Shown: one piece after another, positions 15,666-24,492 of the stretch | How positions within the stretch are numbered: the stretch's first letter is position 1 | Layout of the letters: each line of letters begins with the position of its first letter | Source: Treponema sp. | GTDB lineage: Bacteria > Spirochaetota > Spirochaetia > Treponematales > Treponemataceae | Assembly: GCA_016297415.1 (NCBI GenBank) | Contig: JAEDGQ010000007.1 | Location: 1 to 38,279, forward strand | DNA: 38,279 bases | Reading direction: 5' to 3' | The notes under the pieces: generated by a model | Database searches by the model: none | What the model saw: the letters and a program-made list of their open reading frames with translations, nothing else | What the model was told of the DNA's origin: nothing | Program-made: the position numbers and the translations under genes

Positions 15666-18600
15666 ATGATAAAAAAATTATCAAGAGTTTTAGCAGCTCT
15701 CGCTATGTCAGCCGCAGTCATTATTGCGGGCTGTTCATCGGAAGGCGGAAGCTCTAAAGGTCCTGCAACTGTTGCGGCTACAGGCGTAACAGTAACAGAT
15801 GGAAATGGTTCCTCTGAAGGAAGTCTTTTTATTGGTGAAGAAGATACTATCACTCTTACAGCAACAGTTACTCCAGAAAATGCAACTGTTAAAAAAGTTG
15901 AATGGGTAGTTTCTGATTCTAAAGCAGTAGAAATTGTTGAACAAACAGATTCAAGCTGTAAGATTAAGGCTGGTACAACAGCTGCTGACGGTGTACTTGT
16001 AACAGCTAAAGTTACAGGATCAAAAGTTGTTGGCTCTTACACTGTAAATGTTGGCTCTAAACTTGCTTCTATTAAGGTTGAACTTGCTGAAAATGTAAAG
16101 AAAGCTTATACATTCAAAGAAGAGTTTGATTCTACTGGCGTAACCGTAAAGGCAGTATATTCAGACGATTCTGAAAAAGATGTAAGTGAAAATGCTGTTT
16201 TCGCTTTTGGTGAAAATAAAGCTTCTGAACTTAATACTTACCAAAACGCTGATTCAGTTCCAGTATATGTATCATACACAGAAAACGGTGTAACAAAAGA
16301 AAGTGAAAATGCTATTTATACTGTAAGTGTTAATACAGGTGACTGGAAACTTGGAGAGATTACATTTGAAACAACTGGTGCAAAAGCAGAATACATTGTT
16401 GGTGAAGATTTAGATAAAAACGGTGTAACTGCTACTGGTTACATGGTAAATACACAGACAGGTGATAAGGATCCTGAACCTGTAGACCTTACAGCTCAGC
16501 TTGTTTTCGAAGGTTTTGATTCTTCAGTTTCTTTCCTTGGAACAGAAGATTCTCATGTTCTGACAAGAACACAGACAATTAATGTTAAATATGATGAAGA
16601 AAACAAAACTTCATACGATGTAACAATTAATGCAATTCCTGTTACTTCTGTAACACTTTCTGATTCAGCTCTTTCTATTTATAAAAACAAAGAAAAGACA
16701 GTAACTGTAACAGTTCTTCCTGAAAATGCTACATTCAAAAAGGTTAACTGGTCTGTAACTGGTAACGAAGCAGGTTATGTAACAGTAACTGATGTTGAAG
16801 GCGGAAAGAAAATTGCTGCCGGAGAAACTGTAACAGAATCTCCTGTAACAGTAACTGTAACTCTTGCAGATAATGCTGAAAAAACAGCTTCTTGTGCCGT
16901 ATCTGTTAAAGAACAGCCAAAAGTAACAGCATGGGACTTTACAAGCTGGTCTTCTGAAACACAGGATAATATTGCTGCAGATGAAGCTTGGGTACAGAAA
17001 ACTGACGGTACAAAACGCTACACTATGAATATTGATGGTGAAGCTGTTGCAAACAGTGCTGTAATTAAAGAACTTGAAGGCATCGATTTTGATAAGGCCG
17101 CAACTGTTACTATTAGTTTTGACTCTAAACAGGGTAATTATGTGCAGACTGCAACTTCTATGGAAATTCCTGTAGAAGGCGGTTATGAAATTACATTCAG
17201 TGCTGCAAACACTGGTTCTAAAAACGGAACAAGAAAACTTGTTGTAACAGAAGGCAATGAAACAACAACTGTTATTTCTTCTGGAAATACAACTAAGGCA
17301 ACTGGAACATACACTCCAAAAGCCGGAACTTCTTCAATCGTAGTTTCATTCCCGGACGGTGCATTGAATGTTTACTCAATCAAGGGACCTGTTCACGCAA
17401 CTGGTTTGAGCCTTGCAATTGACGGAAGCAACTCTGTAACTCTTAAAGAAGGTGTTTCAAAAGATATTACTGCAACAATTACTCCTTCTGACGCTGCAGA
17501 AAAAGAAATTACATGGAAAAGCGACAAGCCTGCAATCGTTAAGGTTGAAAACGGAAAGATCACTCCACTGGCTGTATCTGGCGAAACAGTAATAATTACC
17601 GGTGAACTTTCTAACGGTGTAAGTGCAACATTCACAGTAAATGGTGTAGCAGAAGCTGTTAAACCTACAAGCGTTTCTATAGTTGGTCCTTCATCTGTAG
17701 AAAAAATGGGGCTTGGTTCATCAAAAGAACTTTCAGTTTCATTTGAACCTGCAAATGTTGAAGCTACAGCAGTTATCTGGACTTCAAGCGATGCAACAAC
17801 TGTTTCTGTAAATGAAAACGGTGTAATTAAGGCTCTTAAGGCTTCTGCAACTCCTGTAACAATTACAGCTACAACTGTAAACGGTCTTAAAGCAACATAT
17901 ACTGTAAACGAAGTAATTGATCCTGCTTCTATTACTGGTTCAATTGTATTCTCTGAAGAAGGCGGCTGGATGCGTGCCTGCTATGCAGAATGGTATCCTG
18001 TAAATGATGTATCTGTAACAGGTTACAACGCTTATGTTTCTAAAGACGGTACAAATTGGACAAAACTCGATAATGAACTTATCCGTGAATATGCAGACTA
18101 CTACCGCGTAGACGCAATGGGTCTTGCTGCAGGTAACTATTCTATTAAGGTAACAGCAGTTTCTGAATCTGGTGAAACAGCTATTACTGGAACAACTGGT
18201 AATCTTGAAGTTCTTGCTAACGACCGCAACGGTTTTGCATTCCACAACGGATTTGAACCTGGTGCTTACAAGGCAGACGGTACACTTAAAGACGGTGCAG
18301 TTGTTGTTTACGTAAACAACCAGAACTTTAACACAGTAAAACTTTCTGTTAAGAACTCTAAAGGTGCAACTGTAGAATATACAGGTATTCAGGAAGCTCT
18401 TGGTCAGAAGTGGTTTAAGGAATCTTCAACTCCTCTCGTAGTCCGTATTATCGGTACTATTGATACAACAGGCTTCCCTGAAAGTGCGTGGGGCTCTTCT
18501 GCTGAAGGTCTTCAAGTTAAGGGATCATCTGAGTATTCTTCAATGCCTTTGACAATCGAAGGTGTTGGTGAAGATGCAACAATCAAGAATTTCGGTATTC

Positions 18601-20231
18601 TGCTTAGAAACTCCAGAGGTGTTGAACTTAGTAACTTTGGTGTAATGCTCCAGAAAGACGATGCTCTCTCACTTGATACTGGAAACGAATATACATGGGT
18701 TCATAATATTGATATCTTCTATGGTGGTGTAGGTAGTGATTCTGACCAGGCTAAGGGTGACGGTTCTCTGGACTCTAAGGGACACACTCGTATGCAGACA
18801 TACTCATACAACCACTTCTGGGATTCTGGAAAATGTAACCTCTGTGGTATGGGTGGAGATAATGAAGAATATATGACTTACCACCATAACTGGTACGACC
18901 ACTCAGATTCACGCCATCCACGTATCCGCTGTATGTCTATTCACGTATACAACAACTACTTTGACGGTAACTCAAAATATGGTACTGGTGTAACAACAGG
19001 TGCAAATGCATTCGTTGAAAACAACTACTTCCGTAATGCTCATAACCCAATGATGAGTTCTAAAGTTGGTACTGATGCTCAGGGTGAAGGTACATTCTCT
19101 GGTGAAGCTCCTGGATTTATTAAAGAATGGAACAACACTTATGCTGAATGTAACACTAACGGTGTAAAATTCCAGTTCATTAAGTATAGTGACAACCAGA
19201 CTTCATTTGACTGTTACGATGCTTCAAGCCGTGGAGAAGTAATTCCTGATTCTATTAATGATGGTGGAGCTGTTTACAATAACTTTGATACAAACGCAAC
19301 ATACTATATTCCTTCACTTGTACCAGATACACCTGAAGTAGCAAGAGACAAGGTTGTTAAGTACGCTGGTCGTATGAACGGCGGTGACTTTAAGTGGACA
19401 TTCAACAATGCAACAGCTGATGCTGATTATGCAGTTGATACAGCTTTGAAACAGGCTTTAATTAACTACACATCACAGATTAAGAAGTCTACAGCTTCTG
19501 GTGGTGTAACTGGCGGTTATGTTGAAGGCGGTTCAGAGCCAACTCCAACAGATCCAACTCCAACAGATCCAACTCCAACAGATCCAGTTGCTGTAACAGG
19601 AGTAACACTTGATAAAACAACAGCAGATGTGACAGTTGGTGGTACAGTAAAATTGACTGCAACAATTGCTCCGGCTAATGCAACAAATACTACAGTAAAC
19701 TGGACTACTGATGATGCTAATGTTGCAACTGTATCAAAGGGTACCGTAACTGGAAAAGCAGCTGGTACAGCTACAATTACAGCAACTACAGCTGATGGTA
19801 ATTTTAAAGCAACATGTGTTGTTACTGTAACAAAACTTGCTATTACATTGCCAGAAACAGCTGTTTCAGCCGGAACTGTAGATTTAACAACCGGTGGAAA
19901 AGTATTTAGCAGCCAGAGTGCAGGAGCTAGCCAGACAAAGAATAATGTACTTGTAACTTCAAAAATTGATTCAAAAGGTGCAAATATTTATGGAACAAGT
20001 TCTGGTGCTGGAGATCCTGCAAAAGGTGGAATCTACTTTAAGCTTGATTCTACGATGACTGTTTCGTTTACATTCAACACAGATAATGGCGCTCAGATTT
20101 TCAAAGTTGATGCAAACGGAGATGCTTCTTCTACAGCTGAATCAAGTTTAACTTTGAATGCGGGTACATATGTTGTATATGGAACAAAAACATCTGCCAC
20201 AAAGATAACAGCGATTACATTTTCTAACTAA
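15666..20231 (+). CDS. Multidomain pectate lyase lipoprotein (PL1) with Ig-like domains
   Basis: Pectate lyases of family PL1 cut polygalacturonate by calcium-assisted beta-elimination. The 1521-residue protein starts with a lipoprotein signal peptide, lipid-modified at Cys23 (IIAGC). Then follow, approximately: BIG2 Ig domain 37-127; two other Ig-like domains 128-323; BIG2 324-416; a beta-rich carbohydrate-binding-like module 418-575; two BIG2 domains 576-754; a fibronectin III-like domain 755-851; the PL1 beta-helix 852-1270; a Pro-Thr-Asp linker; BIG2 1308-1390; a second binding-like module 1391-1521. The catalytic region has YHHNWYDH and SRHPRIR, where Arg1083 aligns with the PL1 catalytic arginine. 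The Ig stack would hold the enzyme away from the cell surface. Whether it faces outward cannot be read from sequence. Confidence 0.9.
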   Translation: MIKKLSRVLAALAMSAAVIIAGCSSEGGSSKGPATVAATGVTVTDGNGSSEGSLFIGEEDTITLTATVTPENATVKKVEWVVSDSKAVEIVEQTDSSCKIKAGTTAADGVLVTAKVTGSKVVGSYTVNVGSKLASIKVELAENVKKAYTFKEEFDSTGVTVKAVYSDDSEKDVSENAVFAFGENKASELNTYQNADSVPVYVSYTENGVTKESENAIYTVSVNTGDWKLGEITFETTGAKAEYIVGEDLDKNGVTATGYMVNTQTGDKDPEPVDLTAQLVFEGFDSSVSFLGTEDSHVLTRTQTINVKYDEENKTSYDVTINAIPVTSVTLSDSALSIYKNKEKTVTVTVLPENATFKKVNWSVTGNEAGYVTVTDVEGGKKIAAGETVTESPVTVTVTLADNAEKTASCAVSVKEQPKVTAWDFTSWSSETQDNIAADEAWVQKTDGTKRYTMNIDGEAVANSAVIKELEGIDFDKAATVTISFDSKQGNYVQTATSMEIPVEGGYEITFSAANTGSKNGTRKLVVTEGNETTTVISSGNTTKATGTYTPKAGTSSIVVSFPDGALNVYSIKGPVHATGLSLAIDGSNSVTLKEGVSKDITATITPSDAAEKEITWKSDKPAIVKVENGKITPLAVSGETVIITGELSNGVSATFTVNGVAEAVKPTSVSIVGPSSVEKMGLGSSKELSVSFEPANVEATAVIWTSSDATTVSVNENGVIKALKASATPVTITATTVNGLKATYTVNEVIDPASITGSIVFSEEGGWMRACYAEWYPVNDVSVTGYNAYVSKDGTNWTKLDNELIREYADYYRVDAMGLAAGNYSIKVTAVSESGETAITGTTGNLEVLANDRNGFAFHNGFEPGAYKADGTLKDGAVVVYVNNQNFNTVKLSVKNSKGATVEYTGIQEALGQKWFKESSTPLVVRIIGTIDTTGFPESAWGSSAEGLQVKGSSEYSSMPLTIEGVGEDATIKNFGILLRNSRGVELSNFGVMLQKDDALSLDTGNEYTWVHNIDIFYGGVGSDSDQAKGDGSLDSKGHTRMQTYSYNHFWDSGKCNLCGMGGDNEEYMTYHHNWYDHSDSRHPRIRCMSIHVYNNYFDGNSKYGTGVTTGANAFVENNYFRNAHNPMMSSKVGTDAQGEGTFSGEAPGFIKEWNNTYAECNTNGVKFQFIKYSDNQTSFDCYDASSRGEVIPDSINDGGAVYNNFDTNATYYIPSLVPDTPEVARDKVVKYAGRMNGGDFKWTFNNATADADYAVDTALKQALINYTSQIKKSTASGGVTGGYVEGGSEPTPTDPTPTDPTPTDPVAVTGVTLDKTTADVTVGGTVKLTATIAPANATNTTVNWTTDDANVATVSKGTVTGKAAGTATITATTADGNFKATCVVTVTKLAITLPETAVSAGTVDLTTGGKVFSSQSAGASQTKNNVLVTSKIDSKGANIYGTSSGAGDPAKGGIYFKLDSTMTVSFTFNTDNGAQIFKVDANGDASSTAESSLTLNAGTYVVYGTKTSATKITAITFSN
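19539..19583 (+). repeat. In-frame 15-bp tandem repeat encoding a Pro-Thr-Asp linker
   Basis: CCAACTCCAACAGAT is repeated three times without change and encodes (Pro-Thr-Pro-Thr-Asp)3, the linker between the PL1 domain and the last Ig domain. Copy number could vary without breaking the frame. Confidence 0.9.
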
Positions 20232-20252
20232 GTATACTGTTATCACGATTGC

Positions 20253-20363
20253 AAAAGGGATTGGAGCTGCGCCGCAGGCGTTAAAAGGGTAGTGAAACTG
20301 CCCTTTTAATGTAGCGTAAGCGGAACAGCGGAAAGCCCGGTCCGCCGTAAGGCGGATTTGCCC
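20253..20363. repeat. Family B GC-rich REP-like element, copy B2
   Basis: It starts GGGATTGGAGCTGCGCCG and contains AGCGTAAGCGGAACAGCGG and AAAGCCCGGTCC, both shared with the copy at 25381. Internal hairpins are TTAAAAGGG/CCCTTTTAA (9 bp) and TCCGCC-GTAA-GGCGGA. Family A copy A3 follows about 20 nt later. Confidence 0.8.
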
Positions 20364-20383
20364 AAATAATAAGAAAAACAATT

Positions 20384-20446
20384 AAGGGGATGTCCAACAA
20401 GCTCAACCACCGCAAGTTGAACTTTTTGGACATCCCCCTTTTTTTT
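20384..20446. repeat. Family A hairpin element, minimal copy A3
   Basis: This is the shortest copy, with a 52-bp core (20386-20437). It is reduced to a perfect 12-bp outer stem GGGGATGTCCAA/TTGGACATCCCC plus the common TCAAC/GTTGA hairpin, followed by eight Ts. It should terminate the PL1 transcript. From here to 20635 there is AT-rich DNA with a weak hairpin (ACTGA-AAA-TCAGT at 20498-20510) and no gene. Confidence 0.88.
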
Positions 20447-20635
20447 GAAAGAAAATTAATTGTAAAACACTTGAAATATCAGAATTTTATAAAAGAAACT
20501 GAAAATCAGTCGTTTCTGTACAAAATTGATAAGATTTTATAAATTTAAAATGTCAGTATTATACAAAGTCTGGTAAAGTCATTTTTAATTAAGACAGGAT
20601 ATCATTAATATAGAAAATATTTATAAAAGGGAGTC

Positions 20636-20654
20636 TTTTTTCAAAAGGGGGAAA
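20636..20654 (+). promoter_or_regulatory. T-run/G-run leader with ribosome-binding site, second copy
   Basis: Six Ts, C, four As and five Gs precede the start codon at 20657, matching the leader at 15641-15660. The G-run is the ribosome site. Confidence 0.55.
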
Positions 20655-20656
20655 CA

Positions 20657-22042
20657 ATGAAAAAAGGTTTTAAAAAAGTTTTGCGCGGGGCGGCTTGTCT
20701 TTTAATGATTTTTGCTGCCGGATGTTCCAGTGACGGGGGATCTTCAGGAAAAGGTTCTGTTGCCGGAGATAGCGAAAATGGAACTGTGGGAATCAGTGTT
20801 ACAGTTGATGGAACAATCAAATGTAACTTTTGCGGCAAGGAATATCAGAAAAAGGCTGAAGCTCTTGCCTGTCAGCATTACAGATGTAATGTTTGTGATT
20901 CTGCATACAAATCAGCAGAAGAAGTTTTGACCTGTACAGATCATATTACTGTTACTTTTGCTGATTCTGCAGATGTAAATGACGATGTGAGTCAGACTGT
21001 AAAATCAGGCAATACTGTAAATGTTCCTGACTGGTCTGTTGCTGGAAAGGAACTTACATGGGAAAGTAATAATGATGCTTATTCTGACCCTGCTGCTGTT
21101 CTGGAATGTGAAGGTTCTGTTTCTGTAACATTTACTTCAAAATACACAACAATTTATACATGTGGTTTCTGCGGAAAGACTTATTACGCCCAGAACGAAG
21201 CTGATGGCTGTGTTCATTATATCTGTCAGAATGAAGATTGTGAAAAACACATTTCCGGATATGCAACAAAAGCTGAGGCTGACAGCTGTTCTTTGAAAGA
21301 CGGTTGTCCTGCATATACTGTTACCTGTGAATGCGGTACTGTTTATTCAACAGATGCAGAAAAAGAATTATGCGTTCATTACACAATTACTTTTGTTGAT
21401 TCTGATGGTGTTTATGAGACAGAAACTCAGATTATTAAAGCCGGTGTAAATCCTGTTGTTCCTTCATGGACAAAAGAAAACTTTACTTTAAGCTGGTCTT
21501 CTGAAATTACTGCTGCAACTAAAAATGTTACATATACTGCAATCTGGACTGAACTTCCAAAATGTTCCAACTGCGGTGAACATTATGCAACTGAAACTGC
21601 TGCGGCAAACTGTGCAAAGATTGAAGGTTGTCCTCAGTTTGGAAAAGACAATGAATGGGTTGCAGGAGATGCTTCTCCGGCATGGTTAAGCGGAATTTCT
21701 GGTTCTGCTACTTCTGACAAAAAAAATAAAGTTCCTTATGCTGCTAAAAATTATACTAACTACAACAAGATATCCAAAAATACTCAGATTACTGTAACTC
21801 CTGTAATGGAAGGAAATATTACCGTTTATATTGCAGCAAATAAAGATTCTACAGATTCTAGTAAAACTGCTTCTGCAACATTTAATGGTACTGCTGTTGG
21901 TTCTGCTTATCAGCTTCCTGCTTACAATGCCGTAAATCCTGATCCTTTTGTTATTCCTGTAACTGAAGAGATGGTTGGAAAACCTGTTGTAATTACAACT
22001 TCTTATGAAGCGTTGTGGTTTGCAATTACTCTTAACGAATAG
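20657..22042 (+). CDS. Lipoprotein with repeated C2H2-like zinc-finger motifs and a C-terminal binding-like domain
   Basis: I do not know this 461-residue protein. The signal peptide ends in lipobox AAGC with lipid site Cys23. Six cysteine/histidine motifs follow. Four fit C-x(1-2)-C-x12-C-x(1-2)-H: Cys56/59/72-His74, Cys77/80/93-His96, Cys169/172/185-His187 and Cys224/226/239-His241. Two end in C-x5-C instead: Cys190/195/211/217 and Cys303/306/319/325. CGK-x-Y after the first cysteine pair resembles classical zinc fingers. Between them are two beta-grasp segments like InlB B-repeat/Flg_new domains (about 97-160 and 242-298). The last 120 residues resemble the beta-rich module of the neighbouring lyases. 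The PL9 gene follows after 22 nt with its own AAAAGGAG site, so the two form an operon. A surface pectin-binding or scaffold role is inference. Confidence 0.8.
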   Translation: MKKGFKKVLRGAACLLMIFAAGCSSDGGSSGKGSVAGDSENGTVGISVTVDGTIKCNFCGKEYQKKAEALACQHYRCNVCDSAYKSAEEVLTCTDHITVTFADSADVNDDVSQTVKSGNTVNVPDWSVAGKELTWESNNDAYSDPAAVLECEGSVSVTFTSKYTTIYTCGFCGKTYYAQNEADGCVHYICQNEDCEKHISGYATKAEADSCSLKDGCPAYTVTCECGTVYSTDAEKELCVHYTITFVDSDGVYETETQIIKAGVNPVVPSWTKENFTLSWSSEITAATKNVTYTAIWTELPKCSNCGEHYATETAAANCAKIEGCPQFGKDNEWVAGDASPAWLSGISGSATSDKKNKVPYAAKNYTNYNKISKNTQITVTPVMEGNITVYIAANKDSTDSSKTASATFNGTAVGSAYQLPAYNAVNPDPFVIPVTEEMVGKPVVITTSYEALWFAITLNE

Positions 22043-22064
22043 GCTGAAAAGGAGAATATGAATT

Positions 22065-24404
22065 ATGAAAAAGATTTTTGCTAAAATTACATGGATTCTT
22101 GCAGCCGGAATTATTGCTTTTGCAGCTGCAGGATGTTCAAATATTGAAACTGAAACTTCGGCAATGGCTCAGCAGGGTGTTTGCCGTATTGCTTTTAATT
22201 CAAATGAAACTATTACAGATATTAAACTTAAGGGAACAAACAAAGCAACTGCCGTGACTAAAACTTATGGTTCCTGGGCAGATGCTGCTGAAGTTTCTGC
22301 TGCAACTGTGGAAATTCCTGCAGGTTCTTATGTTTTTACTCTTTCGGCTCAGTATGATGGTTCAACTGTAAAAGGAACTTGTGATGCTGAAATCAAAAAA
22401 AACACCGTTACACCTTTAAGCTTTACTTTGACTCGTCAGGAAAGTGATGACAGCGAATGGGGTGATGATGATTCTGAAGAAGAAGGTAACGAAGACGGTG
22501 AACTTCCTGCTGTAGAACCTAGTGCTGAAGGTCTTACAGAGTTTACTTCTTTCAATGCAAATGACCTTTCAGATTCTACTGAAGTATTTACTGCAAAGAC
22601 TCAGCGCCATAACCTTATTATTGATGCAACTGCAGAATCAACTGTAGCTGCAAGTTCAAAGTCATTTACAATCGGTTCTGTAAAATATACAAAACGGCTT
22701 CAGCTTAACGGAGATTCTGCACTTATAATTTATGTTGGTGCAAACCGTAAAGGTACTCTGCAGATTGCAGGTAAATCTGGTTCTTCTGAAGATGACGGTC
22801 GTACATTTAATGCCAACGATACTGTAATCGGAACTGCTCCTGTTTCTGCAGCCGTTGTTTCAGGCAGCGCAAGTGGTGATGAAAACGGTTACATCAGAAT
22901 CACTTCTTCTTCTGGAAGCGTTTACATTATGGGACTTACATGGGTTCCTTTAAATGGCGGTTCAAGTGGCGGTGTTGATAAAATCAATGTTTCTGAACCT
23001 CAGCTTCCTGTAATTGATAACAGTAAATTTGCACCGGCTTACAAAAACGGTAAAAAAGTGGGAATGCGTTCAAATATCCGTGATATTAACACAGACGAAA
23101 TTGAAGTTAAGCTTTTTGTTGCTCCTTCCGGTTCTCCAGACGGCGACGGAACAAAGGCAAAGCCTCTTGATCTGCAGACTGCCATCAACCAGATTCCTGC
23201 CGGTGGTGCAATTGTAATGAAAAGCGGAAAATATAAGTTTTCTTCTACAATAAGGGTTTCTTACGACAACTGCGGTAGTGACGGGGCAAGAAAATACATT
23301 CTTCCTGAAACTGGAGGAGCTGTTCTTCTGGACTTCTCTCCTCAGCCTACTGATACCACAAGCCGTGGTTTTGCCCTTGACGGTTCATACTGGCATATTT
23401 ACGGTGTTACCTGCTACAACGCCGGGGATAACGGTATGTATGTAACTGGTAAAAACAACATTGTTGAGCGGTGTGTATTCCAGGCTAACCAGGATACAGG
23501 TCTTCAGATTGCCCGCCGTTCTTCTGACCTTGCAGACAAAAAAGACTGGCCTGCAAACAACCTGATTCTTAACTGTACATCTTTTGACAATAAAGATGAT
23601 GCTACCGGTGAAAATGCTGACGGCTTTGCTTCAAAACTTACCTGCGGTGACGGAAACGTATTTGACGGCTGTATCAGCTTTGCAAACTGTGATGACGGAT
23701 GGGACTTGTACGCAAAACCTGCAACTGGTCCAATCGGTGTTGTAACTATCCGTAACTGTGTTGCTTTGCAGAACGGAAAAACTACAACAGGTACAAACTA
23801 TGCTAACGGTGATATGAACGGCTTTAAGCTGGGCGGTTCAAATAATTCCTGTCCTACACCTCATGTTGTTGAAAACAGCGTTGCCTTCCTTAACGGAAAA
23901 GACGGCTTTACTGACAACGGTAACGGCGGTGCGTTGAACGTAAGCGGCTGTTCAAGCTACGGAAACATTAATTCTAACTTCAACTTCTATCGTACCTTTG
24001 CCGGCGGTGTATTTAAAAACCTTATTTCTATGACTGGTTCTGTAAGCCCTGCACAGGTTGATAAGTTTGGCGGTAAAGCTTCAGAAGTTTCTGTTGCAGC
24101 AAAAATTTCTGATTCAATTTATTACGGAGATAAAAAAGCAACAGGCTTCTTCTTTGTAAAGGCAGAATCAGAAATTCACAATGGAGACAAAATTGGAGAT
24201 GGGGGACAGACTGACCCGTTTATATCGGAAATGAAGTCAACAACTCCTCCAGTTCTTGACCTTAACATTGATGCTACCTGCCGTAATACAGACGGAACTG
24301 TAAACCTTGCAGGCTTCCTGGAAGCAAAAGAAGGTTCCGTTTACGAAAATATGGGTGCACACTTTGGTGACGAAGCTGCAACTGTATTTGACTGCGGACT
24401 GTAA
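22065..24404 (+). CDS. Pectate lyase lipoprotein, family PL9
   Basis: The 779-residue protein carries a signal peptide with lipobox AAAGC (Cys24), a small beta domain to about residue 130, an Asp/Glu-rich linker and a carbohydrate-binding-like module (about 160-297). A parallel beta-helix of PL9 type follows from about 330 to the end. Key residues are present: Asp519 in NADGF, Asp543, Asp544 and Asp547 in DDGWDLY, and Lys588 in GFKLGG. Their spacing nearly equals that of the calcium site (Asp209, 233, 234, 237) and catalytic Lys273 of Dickeya Pel9A as I remember them. PL9 enzymes attack long polygalacturonate chains, complementing PL1. An out-of-frame ATG at 22058 lies closer to the ribosome site but opens only an eight-codon frame. 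A strong terminator follows. Confidence 0.93.
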   Translation: MKKIFAKITWILAAGIIAFAAAGCSNIETETSAMAQQGVCRIAFNSNETITDIKLKGTNKATAVTKTYGSWADAAEVSAATVEIPAGSYVFTLSAQYDGSTVKGTCDAEIKKNTVTPLSFTLTRQESDDSEWGDDDSEEEGNEDGELPAVEPSAEGLTEFTSFNANDLSDSTEVFTAKTQRHNLIIDATAESTVAASSKSFTIGSVKYTKRLQLNGDSALIIYVGANRKGTLQIAGKSGSSEDDGRTFNANDTVIGTAPVSAAVVSGSASGDENGYIRITSSSGSVYIMGLTWVPLNGGSSGGVDKINVSEPQLPVIDNSKFAPAYKNGKKVGMRSNIRDINTDEIEVKLFVAPSGSPDGDGTKAKPLDLQTAINQIPAGGAIVMKSGKYKFSSTIRVSYDNCGSDGARKYILPETGGAVLLDFSPQPTDTTSRGFALDGSYWHIYGVTCYNAGDNGMYVTGKNNIVERCVFQANQDTGLQIARRSSDLADKKDWPANNLILNCTSFDNKDDATGENADGFASKLTCGDGNVFDGCISFANCDDGWDLYAKPATGPIGVVTIRNCVALQNGKTTTGTNYANGDMNGFKLGGSNNSCPTPHVVENSVAFLNGKDGFTDNGNGGALNVSGCSSYGNINSNFNFYRTFAGGVFKNLISMTGSVSPAQVDKFGGKASEVSVAAKISDSIYYGDKKATGFFFVKAESEIHNGDKIGDGGQTDPFISEMKSTTPPVLDLNIDATCRNTDGTVNLAGFLEAKEGSVYENMGAHFGDEAATVFDCGL

Positions 24405-24423
24405 ATTGATCTGATTTTATAAA

Positions 24424-24462
24424 ATAGAGCTGAGGATTTTCTTTTCTCAGCTCTATTTTTTT
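24424..24462 (+). terminator. Intrinsic terminator after the PL9 gene
   Basis: ATAGAGCTGAG and CTCAGCTCTAT form a perfect 11-bp stem around an 11-nt loop, followed by a run of Ts. Confidence 0.93.
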
Positions 24463-24463
24463 G

Positions 24464-24469
24464 TATAAT
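24464..24469 (+). promoter_or_regulatory. -10 box of purU promoter
   Basis: A perfect TATAAT directly follows the PL9 terminator. Transcription would start near 24476, which excludes the upstream in-frame GTG at 24472 as the purU start. No clear -35 box is seen. Confidence 0.5.
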
Positions 24470-24492
24470 AGGTGGATTTTTCAGGAGATATT

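Noticed and set aside
24472..24492. GTG start 21 nt upstream for purU
   Set aside because: It lies before the expected transcription start set by TATAAT at 24464, and the ATG at 24493 has the proper ribosome site.
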